Below, piece by piece: positions 18,518 through 27,128 of a DNA stretch of 64,000 nt. Below the pieces are notes generated by a model. The model did not search any database, was not told the DNA's origin, and was given only the letters and a program-made list of their open reading frames with translations. Location of the stretch: assembly GCA_963807975.1 (NCBI GenBank), contig CAWEDV010000001.1, positions 2,170,001 through 2,234,000 on the forward strand. Reading direction: 5' to 3'. Position 1 is the stretch's first letter, and every line of letters begins with the position of its first letter. Source of the stretch: JAACFF01 sp963807975 (GTDB lineage Bacteria > Chloroflexota > Anaerolineae > Promineifilales > Promineifilaceae). Made by a program: the position numbers and the translations under genes.

Positions 18518-19537
18518 ATGAACCACAAGACGATGAAAGCGATGCGTCTGCATCAGCCAGGCAACATCTTGGATAAACCACTGCAGTTGGACATGACTGG
18601 TTGTCCCTTGCCGGAAAAAGGGCAAATCCGCGTAAAGGTCACTGTGTGCGCAGTGTGCCATACGGATCTACACACAGTCGAAGGAGAACTGCCCCTACCA
18701 CAACTGCCAGTCATACCGGGACACCAGGTGGTGGGCATCGTGGACAGCATAGGACCATGTGCCAACCGGCACCAACCTGGCGATCGGGTCGGTGTGGCCT
18801 GGCTCAATTGGGCCTGTGGTGAATGTGAACTTTGCCAGCATGGCCTGGAAAATCTTTGTACCAAAGCCCGATTCACTGGTCTGCATGCTGATGGCGGCTA
18901 TGCGCAATACCTGGTGGTAGATGAGCGCTTCGCCTACCCGCTGCCAGAGATATTTAGCGATGCCGAGGCGGCCCCCTTGCTTTGCGCGGGCATTATCGGC
19001 TACCGGTCGCTGCGCCTGAGCGAGATCCAGCCCGGCGGCCGTTTGGGCTTGTATGGTTTTGGGGCCAGCGCCCACCTGGCGATCCAGGTTGCTCGCCATT
19101 GGGATTGCGAGGTCTATGTTTTCACGCGCAGTGCAGAGCACCAGCAGCATGCTCGCGAATTGGGTGCGGTCTGGACGGGCCAGGCTCAAGAACTGCCGCC
19201 CGATCTACTGGACGCGGGCATCACCTTCGCCCCCGCGGGCTGGATCATTCCCTTGGCCTTAGGTCATTTGCGCCCTGGAGGTACACTGGCGATTAACGCC
19301 ATCCACCTCAGCCCAATTCCAGAGATGGATTACCAACTCATCTACGGGGAGCGCACGCTGCGCAGCGTGGCCAATTTTACACGCCAGGATGCGCAGGATT
19401 TCCTGCGTATCGCCTCCGAGATTCCGATCCATTGTGATATCGAAGTTCACCCGTTTGCAGAGGCCAATACCGTCCTGCAGCGCCTCAAAGACAGTAAAAT
19501 CCGCGGCGCCGCCGTGCTCCAAATTCCCTCTAACTGA
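18518..19537 (+). CDS. zinc-dependent alcohol dehydrogenase
   Basis: A 339-residue medium-chain dehydrogenase. The catalytic zinc site is seen in CAVCHTDLH and GHQVVGIV. The structural zinc has four cysteines in CGECELCQHGLENLC, and the nucleotide-binding turn is GLYGFGASAHLA. The GFGASAHLA pattern and overall length match AdhA/AdhP-like zinc ADHs (YahK relatives excluded by the loop). It starts directly after the methyltransferase stop. A heptamer repeat array begins on the base after its own stop codon. Confidence 0.88.
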   Translation: MNHKTMKAMRLHQPGNILDKPLQLDMTGCPLPEKGQIRVKVTVCAVCHTDLHTVEGELPLPQLPVIPGHQVVGIVDSIGPCANRHQPGDRVGVAWLNWACGECELCQHGLENLCTKARFTGLHADGGYAQYLVVDERFAYPLPEIFSDAEAAPLLCAGIIGYRSLRLSEIQPGGRLGLYGFGASAHLAIQVARHWDCEVYVFTRSAEHQQHARELGAVWTGQAQELPPDLLDAGITFAPAGWIIPLALGHLRPGGTLAINAIHLSPIPEMDYQLIYGERTLRSVANFTRQDAQDFLRIASEIPIHCDIEVHPFAEANTVLQRLKDSKIRGAAVLQIPSN

Positions 19538-19593
19538 TTACTGTTTACTGCTTGCTTCTTACTGTTTACTGCTTACTTCTTACCGTTTGCCCT
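19538..19593 (+). repeat. heptanucleotide array 1
   Basis: Eight consecutive 7-base units (TTACTGT, TTACTGC, TTGCTTC, TTACTGT, TTACTGC and so on) start directly after the alcohol dehydrogenase stop codon. Period seven is exact although bases vary. It belongs to a family of seven arrays in the window. Confidence 0.85.
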
Positions 19594-19658
19594 TCGCGCA
19601 CTCTTAAGTAGAATAGCCTTATTTAAGGCTATCTGGCAGTATCGGAGCAGAATTACCT

Positions 19659-20312
19659 ATGTTGGCTCGTTTTGATTCAGAATTCAAACAACGGGGCACC
19701 CTGCAAGGAGCATCCGTTTCGCGCAGCACCGTCAATTTATTGTCGGGTCTGATGGCTGTACTGCTGCTTGGATGGCTGGTTTACCGCTATATCGTGCAGC
19801 CAGACTGGTTAGAATTTCTACCTACCTTCTTATCAGAACTGCTCTTTCTGTTAGAAATGGCGGCGATGATCACGCTGGGCGTTTTGGCGGCGGTTATCTT
19901 TTGGCAAGTACGCTCGAGCAGGCAGTCAAAGGTGCTCTCGGTAGAAGAGATGCATGCTCTCGGCCCCGCGGAATTCGAGACCTATGTTGCCGGATTGTTT
20001 CGCAAGAAGGGATATGAAGTCCACCATCGCGGACAACGCGGTGACCTGGGTGTTGACCTGGAGCTAACCCATTCCAGTGGGCGCAGGGCGATTGTGCAAT
20101 GCAAACGATACAGCCGCGCACTTGGTCCTGATATCGTTCGCGAGCTTTTCGGAACGATGGTCCATGAACGCGTACAGCACGGATTCCTAGTAACAACAGC
20201 CGATATTTCCAAGGCGGCGCGAGAGTGGGCCATTCATAAACCAATGACCCTCATCGACGGCCAAACGCTGGTACAGATCGCCACCTCCCTGAACAAGAAA
20301 ACAACCTCCTAA
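19659..20312 (+). CDS. membrane-anchored Mrr/DUF2034-type restriction endonuclease
   Basis: A 217-residue protein. Two transmembrane helices (about 29-47 and 62-86) lead into a PD-(D/E)XK nuclease domain. Visible nuclease residues are FETYVAGLFRKKGYEV, then GDLGVDLEL (catalytic D) and IVQCKRYS (Q-x-K). Similar Mrr-like proteins cleave modified or foreign DNA, and membrane anchoring suggests action at the cell boundary; both are family-level inference. There is no methylase next to it. A short hairpin (ATAGCCTT/AAGGCTAT) stands upstream at about 19,613-19,632. Confidence 0.8.
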   Translation: MLARFDSEFKQRGTLQGASVSRSTVNLLSGLMAVLLLGWLVYRYIVQPDWLEFLPTFLSELLFLLEMAAMITLGVLAAVIFWQVRSSRQSKVLSVEEMHALGPAEFETYVAGLFRKKGYEVHHRGQRGDLGVDLELTHSSGRRAIVQCKRYSRALGPDIVRELFGTMVHERVQHGFLVTTADISKAAREWAIHKPMTLIDGQTLVQIATSLNKKTTS

Positions 20313-20337
20313 ATTAGGTAAACACCCCCGGTAATCT

Positions 20338-20949
20338 ATGAATACAACGATCATCCTTATTCGCCATGGCCTGACAGATTGGAATGCAGCGGGGCGCTGG
20401 CAAGGGCATGAGGACATCCCCCTCAATGAGACCGGCCTTGCCCAGGCCCAGGCATTGGCGCTGCGCTTGGCTGGCTGGCCAATCGCAGCTTTGTACAGCA
20501 GCGATCTCAAACGCGCCGCGCAGACGGCGGCTATTCTGGGCCAGGCAGTTGGTCTCGAGCCTATCCTTGATGCCTCCTTGCGCGAGCGCGATGTCGGTGC
20601 TTATCAGGGCTTAACCTGGGGCCAGATCGAACAGAATTTTCCTGATGAGTTTCAGCAAATGCGTTCCGGCAATTTCGTCATTCCCCAAGGTGAGGACAAC
20701 CAGGCTTTACACAACCGCGCTGTAAGCGCTTTCGATGAGTTAGCCATGCGTCATAGTGGGCAGATGGTGGCCATCGTCAGCCACGGCGTGTTCATAAAAT
20801 CCACGCTTCTGCATGTCCTGGGTTTGCCAGTGGGCCGGTACGAGCGGCTCGACCTACGCGGCAACACCAGCATTAGCATAGTCGAGATTAGGAATGGCCA
20901 ATCATGCCTATCCCGTTTAAATGATACAGCCCATCTGGAGAACTTTTGA
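20338..20949 (+). CDS. histidine phosphatase family protein (phosphoglycerate mutase-like)
   Basis: A 203-residue protein with the RHG catalytic motif IILIRHGLTDWN (H10), LNETGLAQA, a second arginine region LYSSDLKRAAQTA, the acidic RERDVGAYQG and the second histidine in VAIVSHGVF. Members are phosphatases for small phosphate esters (alpha-ribazole-P, sugar-P) rather than true mutases when alone. It follows the Mrr-like gene by 25 bases, with no clear Shine-Dalgarno site. Confidence 0.9.
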   Translation: MNTTIILIRHGLTDWNAAGRWQGHEDIPLNETGLAQAQALALRLAGWPIAALYSSDLKRAAQTAAILGQAVGLEPILDASLRERDVGAYQGLTWGQIEQNFPDEFQQMRSGNFVIPQGEDNQALHNRAVSAFDELAMRHSGQMVAIVSHGVFIKSTLLHVLGLPVGRYERLDLRGNTSISIVEIRNGQSCLSRLNDTAHLENF

Positions 20950-21025
20950 TCCGGCTGCCGGCTGATTCTTATGCTTCTCTTACCGTAAATGGGTTCTCTT
21001 TAATCTTTTTCCAAGACTACGATCA

Positions 21026-21031
21026 TATAAT
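21026..21031 (+). promoter_or_regulatory. -10 element immediately before S2P gene
   Basis: TATAAT at 21026-21031 ends six bases before ATG 21038. The spacing implies that transcription starts at the initiation codon. No ribosome site is present. The -35 box is poor. Confidence 0.4.
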
Positions 21032-21037
21032 GGGCCA

Positions 21038-22150
21038 ATGAATAGATCGCTAAAACTAATCACGGTTCAAGGGATTGACATCCGCCTGCATATCACCTTT
21101 CCGCTCATTTTGGCCTGGGCTGCCCTGCAGTTTGGCCAGATGTTTGGCAGCTTGGATGGTGCGATGTTCGGCGTGGTTGCCATCACCATTCTTTTTGTAC
21201 TCGTTACGCTGCATGAACTTGGCCACAGTTTCGCGGCTAGGACTTATGGCATTCCGGTAAAACAAATCATCCTCTCGCCCATCGGCGGTGTGGCGCAGTT
21301 AATGCGCATGCCCGACAAGCCGGGCCAGGAGTTGGTTGTCGCCGTAGCCGGTCCCGCTGTTAACATCGTCATGGCTGTTCTCATGTTGGCTGGGGCGTTG
21401 GCTGTAGGCATTGATTTGGGCACGCTCATCACTGGTTTTTCGGGACTGACGGGCACAACATTGTTGGCTCTTTTCTCTTATGTTTTTATGTCCAATATCT
21501 TCCTGGCGATTTTCAATCTGATCCCCGCTTTCCCAATGGATGGGGGACGGATCCTGCGCGCGCTGCTGGCCATGCGGCTCGACTATGCACGGGCCACGAA
21601 ACTAGCAGCCAATATCGGCCGTGTTTTCGCCGTACTCTTCGGAATCTACGGGCTGATCAACGGCAACTTTTTCCTGATCATGATCGCCATATTTATCTTT
21701 GGCGCAGCGACTCAGGAATCCAGGGTGACGGTAGTACGACACATATTACGTGAGCATACGGTGCAGCAAGCCTTTTCTGCGACATCGTACCGGCTGGAAC
21801 CCGGCTACAGCTTGCAGCAGGCGGCCAATATGGCGGCCTACAGCGGGCAGCACAGTTTTGCCGTGGTAGCGGGGGACGAGCTGGTCGGTTTCCTGCCACA
21901 AGCGGTGCTGCACGAGGCGCTGCGCACCTATCCCGCCCATACGCCGGTAGCAACGGTTATGCTCACCAATGTGCGCCCAGTCTCGCCCACGAGCGATCTT
22001 CATACGGTCCAGGAACGGATGCAGAACGAACGAGTTGATGCCCTGCCAGTGGTATCCGATTTCGGCCGTTTCGTAGGCATGATCACCGGGCAGCAGATCG
22101 CCGCCCTCTACCGGCTGGTCAAGTCACAGCCACCCATCGTTACGGCGTAG
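21038..22150 (+). CDS. site-2 protease family (M50) intramembrane zinc protease with CBS domains
   Basis: A 370-residue protein. The zinc ligands are in HELGH (H59, E60, H63), with a third ligand in NLIPAFPMDGGRILRA. About six hydrophobic segments occupy 1-220, and two CBS motifs fill about 235-360. This layout is the SpoIVFB-like S2P family, which cuts transmembrane substrates such as anti-sigma factors, with CBS domains likely sensing nucleotides. No anti-sigma substrate gene is adjacent. A TATAAT box six bases before the ATG suggests a leaderless message. Confidence 0.92.
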   Translation: MNRSLKLITVQGIDIRLHITFPLILAWAALQFGQMFGSLDGAMFGVVAITILFVLVTLHELGHSFAARTYGIPVKQIILSPIGGVAQLMRMPDKPGQELVVAVAGPAVNIVMAVLMLAGALAVGIDLGTLITGFSGLTGTTLLALFSYVFMSNIFLAIFNLIPAFPMDGGRILRALLAMRLDYARATKLAANIGRVFAVLFGIYGLINGNFFLIMIAIFIFGAATQESRVTVVRHILREHTVQQAFSATSYRLEPGYSLQQAANMAAYSGQHSFAVVAGDELVGFLPQAVLHEALRTYPAHTPVATVMLTNVRPVSPTSDLHTVQERMQNERVDALPVVSDFGRFVGMITGQQIAALYRLVKSQPPIVTA

Positions 22151-22255
22151 GCGGCAAGTAGTAAGCCATAATTAGTCAACCTTAAGAGGTATCGGTAAAC
22201 AGGTCCTCTTGACCTGTATACTCCAATATAAACAGGAGACTGCTGTCCTTGGCTT

Positions 22256-22311
22256 CTGTCTGTTTTTTGTTGATTGCTAATTGTTGCTTGTTAATTGTTA
22301 TTTCTCTTACA
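22256..22311 (+). repeat. heptanucleotide array 2
   Basis: About eight 7-base units (for example TTGATTG, CTAATTG, TTGCTTG, TTAATTG, TTATTTC) lie just before the RNB gene. A -35-like TTGCTT (22284-22289) sits inside the array and a -10-like TACAAT (22308-22313) at its end. The array may therefore supply part of the promoter. Confidence 0.75.
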
Positions 22312-22320
22312 ATTCTCTCT

Positions 22321-24144
22321 ATGCCAAATCTAGAGCCACGCCAGGACAGTCTTGTCCTCTACAAACAGAAACCAGCCCGAGTACGTCAGGTAGGAAGCAA
22401 AAAATTAACCATCGAATTGTCAGGCAGCGGGTCAGTCAATGTACGGCCGAAAGATATCCTGCTGCTCCATCCTGGTCCGCTCAAGGATCTGGCACAGCTT
22501 GCGCCTATCTCCGGAGAAATAGAAACAGCGTGGGAACTGCTGCAAGGAGAAACACCCAATCTGCAGGAACTGGCCGAACTGGCTTTCGACGAATATACAG
22601 TCACCAGCGCCTGGGCCGCCTGGCAGTTGGTTGCCGATGGGCTTTATTTCGGTGGGACGCCGCACGAAATCACCGTCAATTCACCTGAAAAAGTGCAGAG
22701 TGAACAGGCCGCCCGCAGGGCGAAGCTAGAAGAACAGCAGGCCTGGGACTCCTTCTTGGAACGGGTTGCCGGTGGAGAAGCGGTTGAGGAAGATGGCCGT
22801 TTCATCCAAGATGTCACGGCGCTCGCCCTGCACGAAAGGGAAGGAAGCCGCGTATTAAAAGCGCTTGGCCAGGCTGAAACGCCACAAAATGCACATGCTC
22901 TGCTGCTCAAATTGGGGGTTTGGGATACCAGCTTCAATCCTTATCCATTGCGTGCTGGGCTGCCCATGGCCTCTTCCAATGCGCCTCTGGATGATCTACC
23001 GCAAGAAGCGCGGCGCGATCTCACGCATCTGACAGCGCTGGCTATCGACGATGCAGGAAGCACCGATCCCGACGATGCGCTGAGCTGGGACAACGGCCGT
23101 CTGTGGGTGCATATCGCGGACGCGGCGGCTCTGATTCCGCATAATTGTGTGGCCGATATTGAAGCACGCGCCCGAGGGGCCAATCTCTACTTACCGGAAG
23201 GGACCGTAACAATGCTGCCCCCAGAGGCCACACAGATTTTGGGCCTGGGATTGCACGAGATCTCACCAGCCTTGTCATTTGGCCTTGATCTTGACCCAAC
23301 TGGGGCCATTGTTGATATCGAAATCGTGCCCTCACATGTGCAGGTCACACGTCTAAGCTACCAGGAAGCAGAGGAACGTCTGGCAGAATCTCCTTTCTCG
23401 GAGCTTTACGCGGCAGCGTTGCAGTACCAGGCCAAACGCCAGGATAATGGGGCGATTGAAATCGACTTGCCAGAAGTGAGAATTCGGGTCAAAGAAAAGC
23501 AGATCGAAATTCGTCCGCTGCCAAAACTGCGCAGCCGCGATCTGGTGCGTGAAGCGATGTTGATGGCCGGGGAAGCGGTGGCGCGCTATGCGCAAGCGCA
23601 TGAACTGCCCATCCCATACACCATGCAAGATGCGCCAACTGATGAGTTACCCCTAGAAAATACCCCCTCCGCCTATTTCGCCACGCGCATGATGCTGCGA
23701 CCCGGGAATAAGAGCACCGCTGCCGGGCGGCATGCGGGGTTGGGCATGGATCATTATTCGCAGGCAACCAGCCCGCTGCGCCGCTACCTGGATCTGGTGG
23801 TACACCAACAGCTGCGCGCCCACCTGGCAGGCCAGCCAACCTTGGACACAAATATGATCACCACTTTGATTGGATCGGCCGCTTCAGGGACGCGGGAAAC
23901 GAGACAGACTGAGCGCTTGTCGAACCGGCATTGGACGGCCGTTTACCTGCTGCGGCATCCTGAGTGGCAGGGGAATGGCATCGTCGTTGAACGCAAAGGC
24001 CGGCGGCATCGGGTACTGCTGCCGCAGTTGGGGCTAGAAACGAACCTATTCGGGAAACAGGAACTGCCCTTGGATAGTGAAGTTGAGCTAAAGCTGCGTG
24101 ATGTGGATTTGGCCAACTTGGATACGAATTTCCAGCAAATTTGA
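22321..24144 (+). CDS. RNB-domain ribonuclease (RNase II/R family)
   Basis: A 607-residue exoribonuclease-like protein. The N-terminal 200 residues form an OB/winged-helix region (SLVLYKQKPARVRQVGSKKLTIEL). The RNB catalytic domain carries ALAIDDAGSTDPDDALSW with the magnesium-binding aspartates, and ends in HAGLGMDHYSQATSPLRRYLDL, the conserved RNB signature. A short C-terminal OB domain follows. Start ATG 22321 is chosen; the frame continues upstream only through the heptamer array, which is not protein-like. Such enzymes degrade RNA 3' to 5' without structure specificity. Confidence 0.9.
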   Translation: MPNLEPRQDSLVLYKQKPARVRQVGSKKLTIELSGSGSVNVRPKDILLLHPGPLKDLAQLAPISGEIETAWELLQGETPNLQELAELAFDEYTVTSAWAAWQLVADGLYFGGTPHEITVNSPEKVQSEQAARRAKLEEQQAWDSFLERVAGGEAVEEDGRFIQDVTALALHEREGSRVLKALGQAETPQNAHALLLKLGVWDTSFNPYPLRAGLPMASSNAPLDDLPQEARRDLTHLTALAIDDAGSTDPDDALSWDNGRLWVHIADAAALIPHNCVADIEARARGANLYLPEGTVTMLPPEATQILGLGLHEISPALSFGLDLDPTGAIVDIEIVPSHVQVTRLSYQEAEERLAESPFSELYAAALQYQAKRQDNGAIEIDLPEVRIRVKEKQIEIRPLPKLRSRDLVREAMLMAGEAVARYAQAHELPIPYTMQDAPTDELPLENTPSAYFATRMMLRPGNKSTAAGRHAGLGMDHYSQATSPLRRYLDLVVHQQLRAHLAGQPTLDTNMITTLIGSAASGTRETRQTERLSNRHWTAVYLLRHPEWQGNGIVVERKGRRHRVLLPQLGLETNLFGKQELPLDSEVELKLRDVDLANLDTNFQQI

Positions 24145-24219
24145 CCAAAACCTGTATGTTCCCGCAAGCATCATCTCAAACGGAAGAATGAATGCCAGCA
24201 GTTTCCCGGAAAATGGAGC

Positions 24220-25206
24220 CTAATCCACAAAATCTTTGACAAAAGAATAGATGAAGTGCTCTGCTTCATCACGGCCGTTGATCACATCCCACAGCCCCTT
24301 GGCCAAAGGAATGGCGATGTGCAGTTTCTCGGCGATATATAAGACGGCTTGCAGGGTGTTGTAGCCCTCAGGCAGGACGCCCATGCTTTCTTGAATTTCT
24401 TCCCGCGTGAAGCCCTTGGCCAGCAGTTCACCCATATGCCGGTTGTGGCTGTGTTGGCTCAAGGAGGTGGCCAGAAGGTCACCCATGCCGGAAAGATAAA
24501 GGAAGGTTTCAATGCGCGCGCCCATACCCACCCCGATCTTGGCTATTTCCTCCTGGGCGATGGTCAAATAAACGGCGCGAAAGTTTATACTCTCGATTTT
24601 CTTGCCGTCGAAAAGCCCAAGACCAATGGCATAGATGTTTTTCAAGATGCCGCCCAGCTCCACGCCAATCTCATCGGTGGAGAAACGAGTGCGGAAATAA
24701 TCATTATCCAACATGCGTGAAACTTGTAGCAGATGGTAAGGGGTCTGTCCAGCCAATACAACGACAGTGGGCATATTGCACGCAAATTCGTTAGCGATAG
24801 AGGGACCGGAGAGCATGATGCGCGGATTGTCAGGAAACATAGCGGTCAAGGTTTGAAAGGAGGTCAGCCCGGTGTCGCGCCGAATGCCCTTGGCCATATT
24901 GACTAAGACGGTATCCGTACCAATTTCGGCACGGACGGGGCGCAGGGTGCTCTCTATAAATACGGAAGGGATGGATATAAAAACGACGCTGCAGTTGCGC
25001 ACAACCTCGGCGGGGTCGGCCGTAGCGCGCAGCGAACCATGCAAGGGGATGCCAGGCAAAAAACGTTCATTGGTGCGCTTTTCGTTTATCTCCTGCACCA
25101 CTTCTGGCTCAAAATTCCATCCCAACACCTCATAGCCATTGTTGGCAATCATATTGCCCACGGCTGTGCCCATATTGCCCAGACCAATCATTCCTACGCG
25201 GATCAT
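24220..25206 (-). CDS. gpsA: NAD(P)-dependent glycerol-3-phosphate dehydrogenase
   Basis: A 328-residue protein that makes sn-glycerol-3-phosphate from dihydroxyacetone phosphate for phospholipid synthesis. The Rossmann motif is GLGNMGTAVG (9-18). NMAKGIRR and LSGPSIANEFA are the substrate-site motifs, and the catalytic lysine lies in ELGGILKNIYAIGLGL. Start M at 25206 is chosen over 25299 because MIRVGMIGLGNMG is the normal N-terminus. It converges with the RNB gene across a 75-base gap. Confidence 0.9.
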   Translation of the reverse strand: MIRVGMIGLGNMGTAVGNMIANNGYEVLGWNFEPEVVQEINEKRTNERFLPGIPLHGSLRATADPAEVVRNCSVVFISIPSVFIESTLRPVRAEIGTDTVLVNMAKGIRRDTGLTSFQTLTAMFPDNPRIMLSGPSIANEFACNMPTVVVLAGQTPYHLLQVSRMLDNDYFRTRFSTDEIGVELGGILKNIYAIGLGLFDGKKIESINFRAVYLTIAQEEIAKIGVGMGARIETFLYLSGMGDLLATSLSQHSHNRHMGELLAKGFTREEIQESMGVLPEGYNTLQAVLYIAEKLHIAIPLAKGLWDVINGRDEAEHFIYSFVKDFVD

Positions 25207-25389
25207 GGATGTCCTCCAAGAGATATTGCAACTGCCGGATAGGCTTTTGCTCCCAAAAGTTTGCCCATTATTGAAGAGGCTGTCAATGTAGGTTAACATC
25301 CAGGTACCAAAGATTGGTTCAATCAGAGGCCAAAAACTGGTGGACCAAACGCTTTGGAGATTGAGTCAATCTAGAATTCTGGAGGAATT

Positions 25390-26148
25390 ATGGACTTTAG
25401 CGAGAAAATTGTGTTGGTCACAGGATCATCGAGGGGAATCGGCAAGGTTATCGCCCAATCATTTGCCGATCGAGGAGCGCGCGTGGTCGTACACTACAGC
25501 AGCAATGAAGCAGCCGCCCAAGAGTCAGCGGCTTCATTGACCGGCGGGCCCCATGCCCTGGTTCAGGCGGATATTCGAGACGCGGCAGCGGTAGAGCGGA
25601 TGATCAAAACGGCCGTGGAGAAGATGGGTCGGCTGGATATTGTGGTCAATAATGCGGGCATTTACGACGAGCATCCATTGGCCGAGGTCTCATATGAAAC
25701 ATGGCAGGAGAGCTGGCAGTTAGTCCTGGGCACCAATCTGACCGGAGCAGCCAATGTTATCTACTGCGCGGCGCAGCAAATGATCAAGCAAGGGGGTGGG
25801 CGCATCGTCAATATCTCCTCGCGCGGTGCATTTCGCGGTGAACCGACGGGGCCGGCCTATGGCGCAAGCAAGGCGGGCATGAACGCCATGAGTCAATCAT
25901 TGGCAAAATATTTGATCCCCTACAATATTTTCATAGGCGTCGTGGCCCCCGGTTTTGTGCAAACTGATATGGCCAAAGAAGCCCTCGACGGGGCTCAAGG
26001 AGACGAAATTCGCAATCAGAGCCCCTTCGGACGTGTCGCCCGCCCGGAAGAAGTGGCCTATGCGGCCCTTTTCCTGGCCTCGGAAGGATCAGAGTTTATG
26101 ACGGGGGCGATTATTGATGTGAACGGGGCATCGTATTTGCGGTCGTAA
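25390..26148 (+). CDS. short-chain dehydrogenase/reductase (FabG-like)
   Basis: A 252-residue SDR. The cofactor motif is TGSSRGIG (11-18), with NNAG at 87-90. The catalytic set is S144, Y157 and K161 (GPAYGASKAG), and the C-terminus GSEFMTGAIIDVNGASYLRS matches 3-oxoacyl-ACP reductase-type enzymes. An excellent GGAGG ribosome site stands six bases before the ATG. It could serve fatty-acid synthesis or a side oxidoreduction; there is no acp or other fab gene nearby. Confidence 0.88.
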   Translation: MDFSEKIVLVTGSSRGIGKVIAQSFADRGARVVVHYSSNEAAAQESAASLTGGPHALVQADIRDAAAVERMIKTAVEKMGRLDIVVNNAGIYDEHPLAEVSYETWQESWQLVLGTNLTGAANVIYCAAQQMIKQGGGRIVNISSRGAFRGEPTGPAYGASKAGMNAMSQSLAKYLIPYNIFIGVVAPGFVQTDMAKEALDGAQGDEIRNQSPFGRVARPEEVAYAALFLASEGSEFMTGAIIDVNGASYLRS

Positions 26149-26161
26149 GCAATCACCTGGT

Positions 26162-26183
26162 GGGGCGGTTCGCGAACCGCCCC
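26162..26183. repeat. 22-bp perfect palindrome downstream of SDR
   Basis: GGGGCGGTTCG (26162-26172) is directly followed by its reverse complement (26173-26183). The GC-rich perfect palindrome flanked by TACAC-like sequence resembles small dispersed palindromic repeats. It may also terminate the SDR transcript. Confidence 0.6.
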
Positions 26184-26230
26184 TACACTGGCATAATTCT
26201 ATTTGGTGGCTATAATTTAACATCGTCCAA

Positions 26231-26304
<74 letters not shown>

Positions 26305-26313
26305 TTTTGCTTT

Positions 26314-26341
26314 TTGTTGCTTACCCATCTTTTGTTATAAT
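26314..26341 (+). promoter_or_regulatory. promoter of the Rieske-cytochrome operon
   Basis: A -35-like TTGTTG (26314-26319) and a perfect -10 TATAAT (26336-26341) are separated by 16 bases. They lie just after tRNA-Val and about 120 bases before the Rieske start. Consensus-based inference. Confidence 0.5.
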
Positions 26342-26393
26342 CTTTCTCGTGACAAAAAGCACAACCCTGCAAACTTTTTTGGCAGGTAATCTC

Positions 26394-26448
26394 ATGATAA
26401 AACCTGTTCCCTCAAGGGAAAGCGGGTATCTTTTTATCATCGCAGTCA
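26394..26448 (+). promoter_or_regulatory. structured 5' leader of the Rieske-cytochrome operon
   Basis: Outer arms ATGATAAAA and TTTTTATCAT enclose a second pairing TTCCC/GGGAA with a CAA loop, forming one long imperfect hairpin between the promoter and the Rieske ribosome site. It could be an attenuator or stability element; no known riboswitch class is recognised. Confidence 0.4.
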
Positions 26449-26461
26449 GGAGAATAGCCAT

Positions 26462-27109
26462 ATGGCAAGTCAAGCAGCAAGCGTAAACGAAGCTGGCAGC
26501 GGCATGACTAGGCGTGAGTTCCTTTACTATATATGGGGAGCGTCCATCGTCTTATTGACAGCAGAAACCATTGGCCTGTTAATTTGGTCCCTAATTCCAC
26601 GCTTTCGCGAAGGTGAGTTCGGAGGGCGGTTCATCGTTCCAGTTGAATCGTTGCCAGAACAAAATGCCCCACCGGTGAACTTCGCAGACGGCCGCTTCTG
26701 GCTCTCCAACCTCAATACAGAACAACCAAATGAATTGATGTATCCAGCTTCTGGTGATGAGGAACCGCTCCAAGGAGCGGTCGCGATATACAAAGTGTGT
26801 ACGCATCTGGGCTGTATCTACTCTTGGACGCCGGCTAACAATCGCTTTGAGTGCCCCTGCCACGGCTCCAAGTATCGTCTTGACGGCCGTCGCATCGAAT
26901 CACCCGCGCCCCGTTCGTTGGACTATTTTAAGTTATATGCTCTGGCCGAAGACAAAACCACCGTTCTTGCCGAATCTGAGTTAGCTGATGATTTTTATCG
27001 ACCGATGCAGATTCCGGATGGAACTGCGTTCCTGAGTGTCGACACTGGGGACAGAAAACTGGGTCCCACACAAGTATTACTTTGCGACTTTTCGGGCACT
27101 TGCCCATAA
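26462..27109 (+). CDS. qcrA: Rieske [2Fe-2S] protein of a cytochrome bc/b6f-type complex
   Basis: A 215-residue membrane-anchored iron-sulfur subunit. A twin-arginine segment (MTRREFLYYIWG) and one transmembrane helix (about 22-45) lead to the periplasmic Rieske fold. Cluster ligands are in CTHLGC (C113, H115) and CPCHGS (C131, H134), with C118 and C133 for the stabilising disulfide. It passes electrons from quinol to cytochrome c. It heads a three-gene operon with cytochrome b and a diheme cytochrome c, with 19- and 54-base gaps. Confidence 0.95.
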   Translation: MASQAASVNEAGSGMTRREFLYYIWGASIVLLTAETIGLLIWSLIPRFREGEFGGRFIVPVESLPEQNAPPVNFADGRFWLSNLNTEQPNELMYPASGDEEPLQGAVAIYKVCTHLGCIYSWTPANNRFECPCHGSKYRLDGRRIESPAPRSLDYFKLYALAEDKTTVLAESELADDFYRPMQIPDGTAFLSVDTGDRKLGPTQVLLCDFSGTCP

Positions 27110-27128
27110 CGACCTGGAGGAGCAGTAG

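Noticed and set aside
19538..19593. Heptamer arrays as CRISPR arrays
   Set aside because: Units are 7 bases without spacers, degenerate, and there are no cas genes in the window.
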